From: Pollenia angustigena
Taxonomy: Eukaryota; Arthropoda; Insecta; Diptera; Polleniidae
Reading direction: 5' to 3'
Assembly (NCBI GenBank): GCA_930367215.1
Contig: OV884056.1
Span: forward strand, 229,701,127 to 229,765,126
Length of the DNA stretch: 64,000 bases
The position numbers and the translations under genes are program-made. Every line of letters starts with the position of its first letter. Within the stretch, counting starts at the first letter, position 1. The notes under the pieces are model-generated. The model was not told where the DNA came from, did no database searches, and worked only from the letters and a program-made list of their open reading frames with translations. Below, piece after piece: positions 63,739 to 64,000 of the stretch.

Positions 63739-64000
63739 ACATCAAGGACATCTCCGCAATTTTCACTTTGCTGATCGTTATATGAATATTTTTTCGCACT
63801 TTTTCTGTAAAATATTTGGTGCCACCATCGGAAATTTCATCCTTACCAATTTTGTTGACTATTTTCTATATTCTGCTTTTCTTGTCTTGAACCTTCGTTG
63901 CGCCAATTTCCTAACAACTCCGCTTTTTAGAAAACGCAATACTCTAAACATTACGATATTATACGAAAACGACAAAAACTTCGCAGACATTTTAAAAGCT

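Overview
This window reads as intergenic or deep-intronic DNA of a higher fly (Diptera, probably a large, repeat-rich genome). It is strongly AT-rich with many homopolymer runs, it holds no convincing host gene, and the coding relics I can recognise all belong to transposable elements of kinds common in insects: Tc1/mariner, piggyBac, Transib, PIF/Harbinger-like MITEs, Ty3/gypsy gag, several non-LTR retrotransposons and tRNA-derived SINEs. Most open reading frames are short chance frames. I found no tRNA gene, rRNA gene, CRISPR array or intact protein-coding gene.

Left third (1-21 kb): a rearranged mariner relic (111-700), a dispersed inverted-repeat element (761-1338), a MITE (2151-2397), a gypsy gag relic on the minus strand (2795-3310), then two nearly identical 2.4-kb elements (4317-6702 and 8120-10562). 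Both end in CACAGTG, are flanked by 5-bp duplications CGCCG and CGACG, and have the hallmarks of non-autonomous Transib elements, the relatives of RAG1. The second sits inside a dead DD41-type mariner (about 7373-10998) whose reading frame is restored when the insertion and one copy of the duplication are removed. A decayed piggyBac element with recognisable transposase follows (13440-14739).

Middle (21-46 kb): MITEs, a family with CCCTGC ends (21540, 27332, 27981, 32271, 43207), a family with ACACAGA-type ends (18250, 21911, 38649, 47009), a PIF/Harbinger-like MITE (23886-24237), a 1-kb foldback (26090-27157), a mariner inserted in the terminal repeat of another element (34578-36425), a nest of two TTAA-flanked piggyBac-like elements plus a Harbinger-like MITE (36820-38510), and a long palindrome (41871-42287).

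Right third (46-64 kb): more TTAA-flanked piggyBac-like ends, a SINE and a SINE-derived hairpin (48288-49094), an element with repeated AAGCGACA motifs (51605-52599), a LINE reverse-transcriptase relic (from about 54780) broken by a Harbinger-like nest and by a 2.04-kb piggyBac (56794-58833) that itself carries a LINE RNase H fragment, a second LINE 3' end on the minus strand (59700-60056), and a long-TIR element with an unassigned 157-codon ORF (62228-63738).

The most interesting observations are the ends of the Transib copies, where one A-rich 9-mer lies 13 bp from the heptamer at one end and 23 bp at the other, like the 12/23 spacing of V(D)J signals; and the several piggyBac-like families that each place a different short palindrome just inside the TTAA end. 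The genes here do not work together in a pathway: the locus is a layered transposon graveyard, and its value is in the insertion order and terminal architecture.
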